Assembly: GCA_002347025.1 (NCBI GenBank)
Contig: DEAE01000017.1
Location: 760-7,654 of the forward strand
DNA: 6,895 nt
DNA from: Acidobacteria bacterium UBA2990
Lineage (GTDB): Bacteria > Acidobacteriota > Vicinamibacteria > Vicinamibacterales > UBA8438
Direction: 5' to 3'
This document shows, piece after piece, positions 6,745 to 6,895 of the stretch. The position numbers were made by a program, and so were the translations under genes. The notes below the pieces were generated by a model that was given only the letters and a program-made list of their open reading frames with translations, did not search any database and was not told the DNA's origin. How positions within the stretch are numbered: the stretch's first letter is position 1; each line of letters opens with the position of its first letter.

Positions 6745-6788
6745 AGTAACTTCGTGGGGAAGGTTGCCGCCATAACAGTCGGTGTTGA

Positions 6789-6895
6789 ATGATGATTGAT
6801 CGCAGTGGTGCCTTTGCGTTTGTGACCCTGATGCTTTCAGTAGCTATCGGTGTGTCTGCAGGTGCTACTTTATTTGCGCAGCCCCGGTCTGGGAC
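6789..6895 (+). CDS. N-terminal fragment of an exported protein (3' truncated)
   Basis: Two tandem in-frame ATGs (6789 and 6792) open a frame that runs to the window edge, about 35 residues. An in-frame TGA at 6786-6788 sits directly before the first ATG, so the start cannot be further upstream. The peptide is MMIDRSGAFAFVTLMLSVAI, continuing GVSAGATLFAQPRSG. It has a basic residue, a hydrophobic core and a likely signal-peptidase site after LFA, so it is a Sec signal peptide. No strong ribosome-binding site precedes it. The mature protein is outside the window, so no function can be given. It has its own possible promoter and lies beyond the terminator, so it is probably separate from the cassette. 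Confidence 0.6.
   Translation, partial: MMIDRSGAFAFVTLMLSVAIGVSAGATLFAQPRSG

Larger units (their letters stand above)
6519..6788. other. Non-coding region between the cassette and the next gene
   Basis: These 270 nt hold no convincing gene. They contain the two copies of the 13-nt repeat, an inverted repeat ACCCTC/GAGGGT (6560-6565 with 6582-6587), another ATGATT/AATCAT (6590-6595 with 6603-6608), a long hairpin with a T-rich tail (6675-6725) and a possible extended -10 element (6736-6744). The region therefore appears to end the cassette transcript and start the next one. A small RNA ending at the hairpin is possible but not shown. Confidence 0.5.

Overview
The window looks like part of a chromosome from a Gram-negative bacterium of moderate to high GC. 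Outer-membrane-style and Sec/Tat-exported proteins dominate. The gene set (DUF1592-type cytochrome, DUF1552/HXXSHH protein and exported ankyrin protein, in that order) resembles cassettes in Acidobacteriota and related uncultured lineages. Many of these domains were first described in Planctomycetes. This placement is inference from gene content; no rRNA or other marker gene is present.

Layout. Bases 1-114 hold the last 37 codons of a plus-strand gene, probably an outer-membrane beta-barrel protein. Bases 141-758 hold a minus-strand gene of up to 205 aa with a beta-rich, IPT/TIG-like middle and an OB-like C-terminal part; it converges on the first gene and diverges from the cassette. Bases 851-6518 hold three tightly spaced plus-strand genes: a Sec-exported protein with two CxxCH haem motifs (813 aa), a Tat-exported HXXSHH/DUF1552 protein (460 aa) and a Sec-exported ankyrin-repeat protein (593 aa). 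Bases 6519-6788 are non-coding. They carry a 13-nt direct repeat, several inverted repeats, a good terminator-like hairpin and a possible extended -10 promoter. Bases 6789-6895 hold the start of another exported protein cut by the window edge.

How the genes may work together. The three cassette products all carry export signals, and the genes are separated by 47 and 14 nt with a ribosome-binding site before each, so they are probably co-transcribed and act together outside the cytoplasm. A reasonable but unproven model is a c-type cytochrome passing electrons from a reaction involving the HXXSHH protein, with the ankyrin protein as a scaffold or binding partner. The substrate is not known. 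No mobile element, CRISPR array, tRNA or rRNA was seen.
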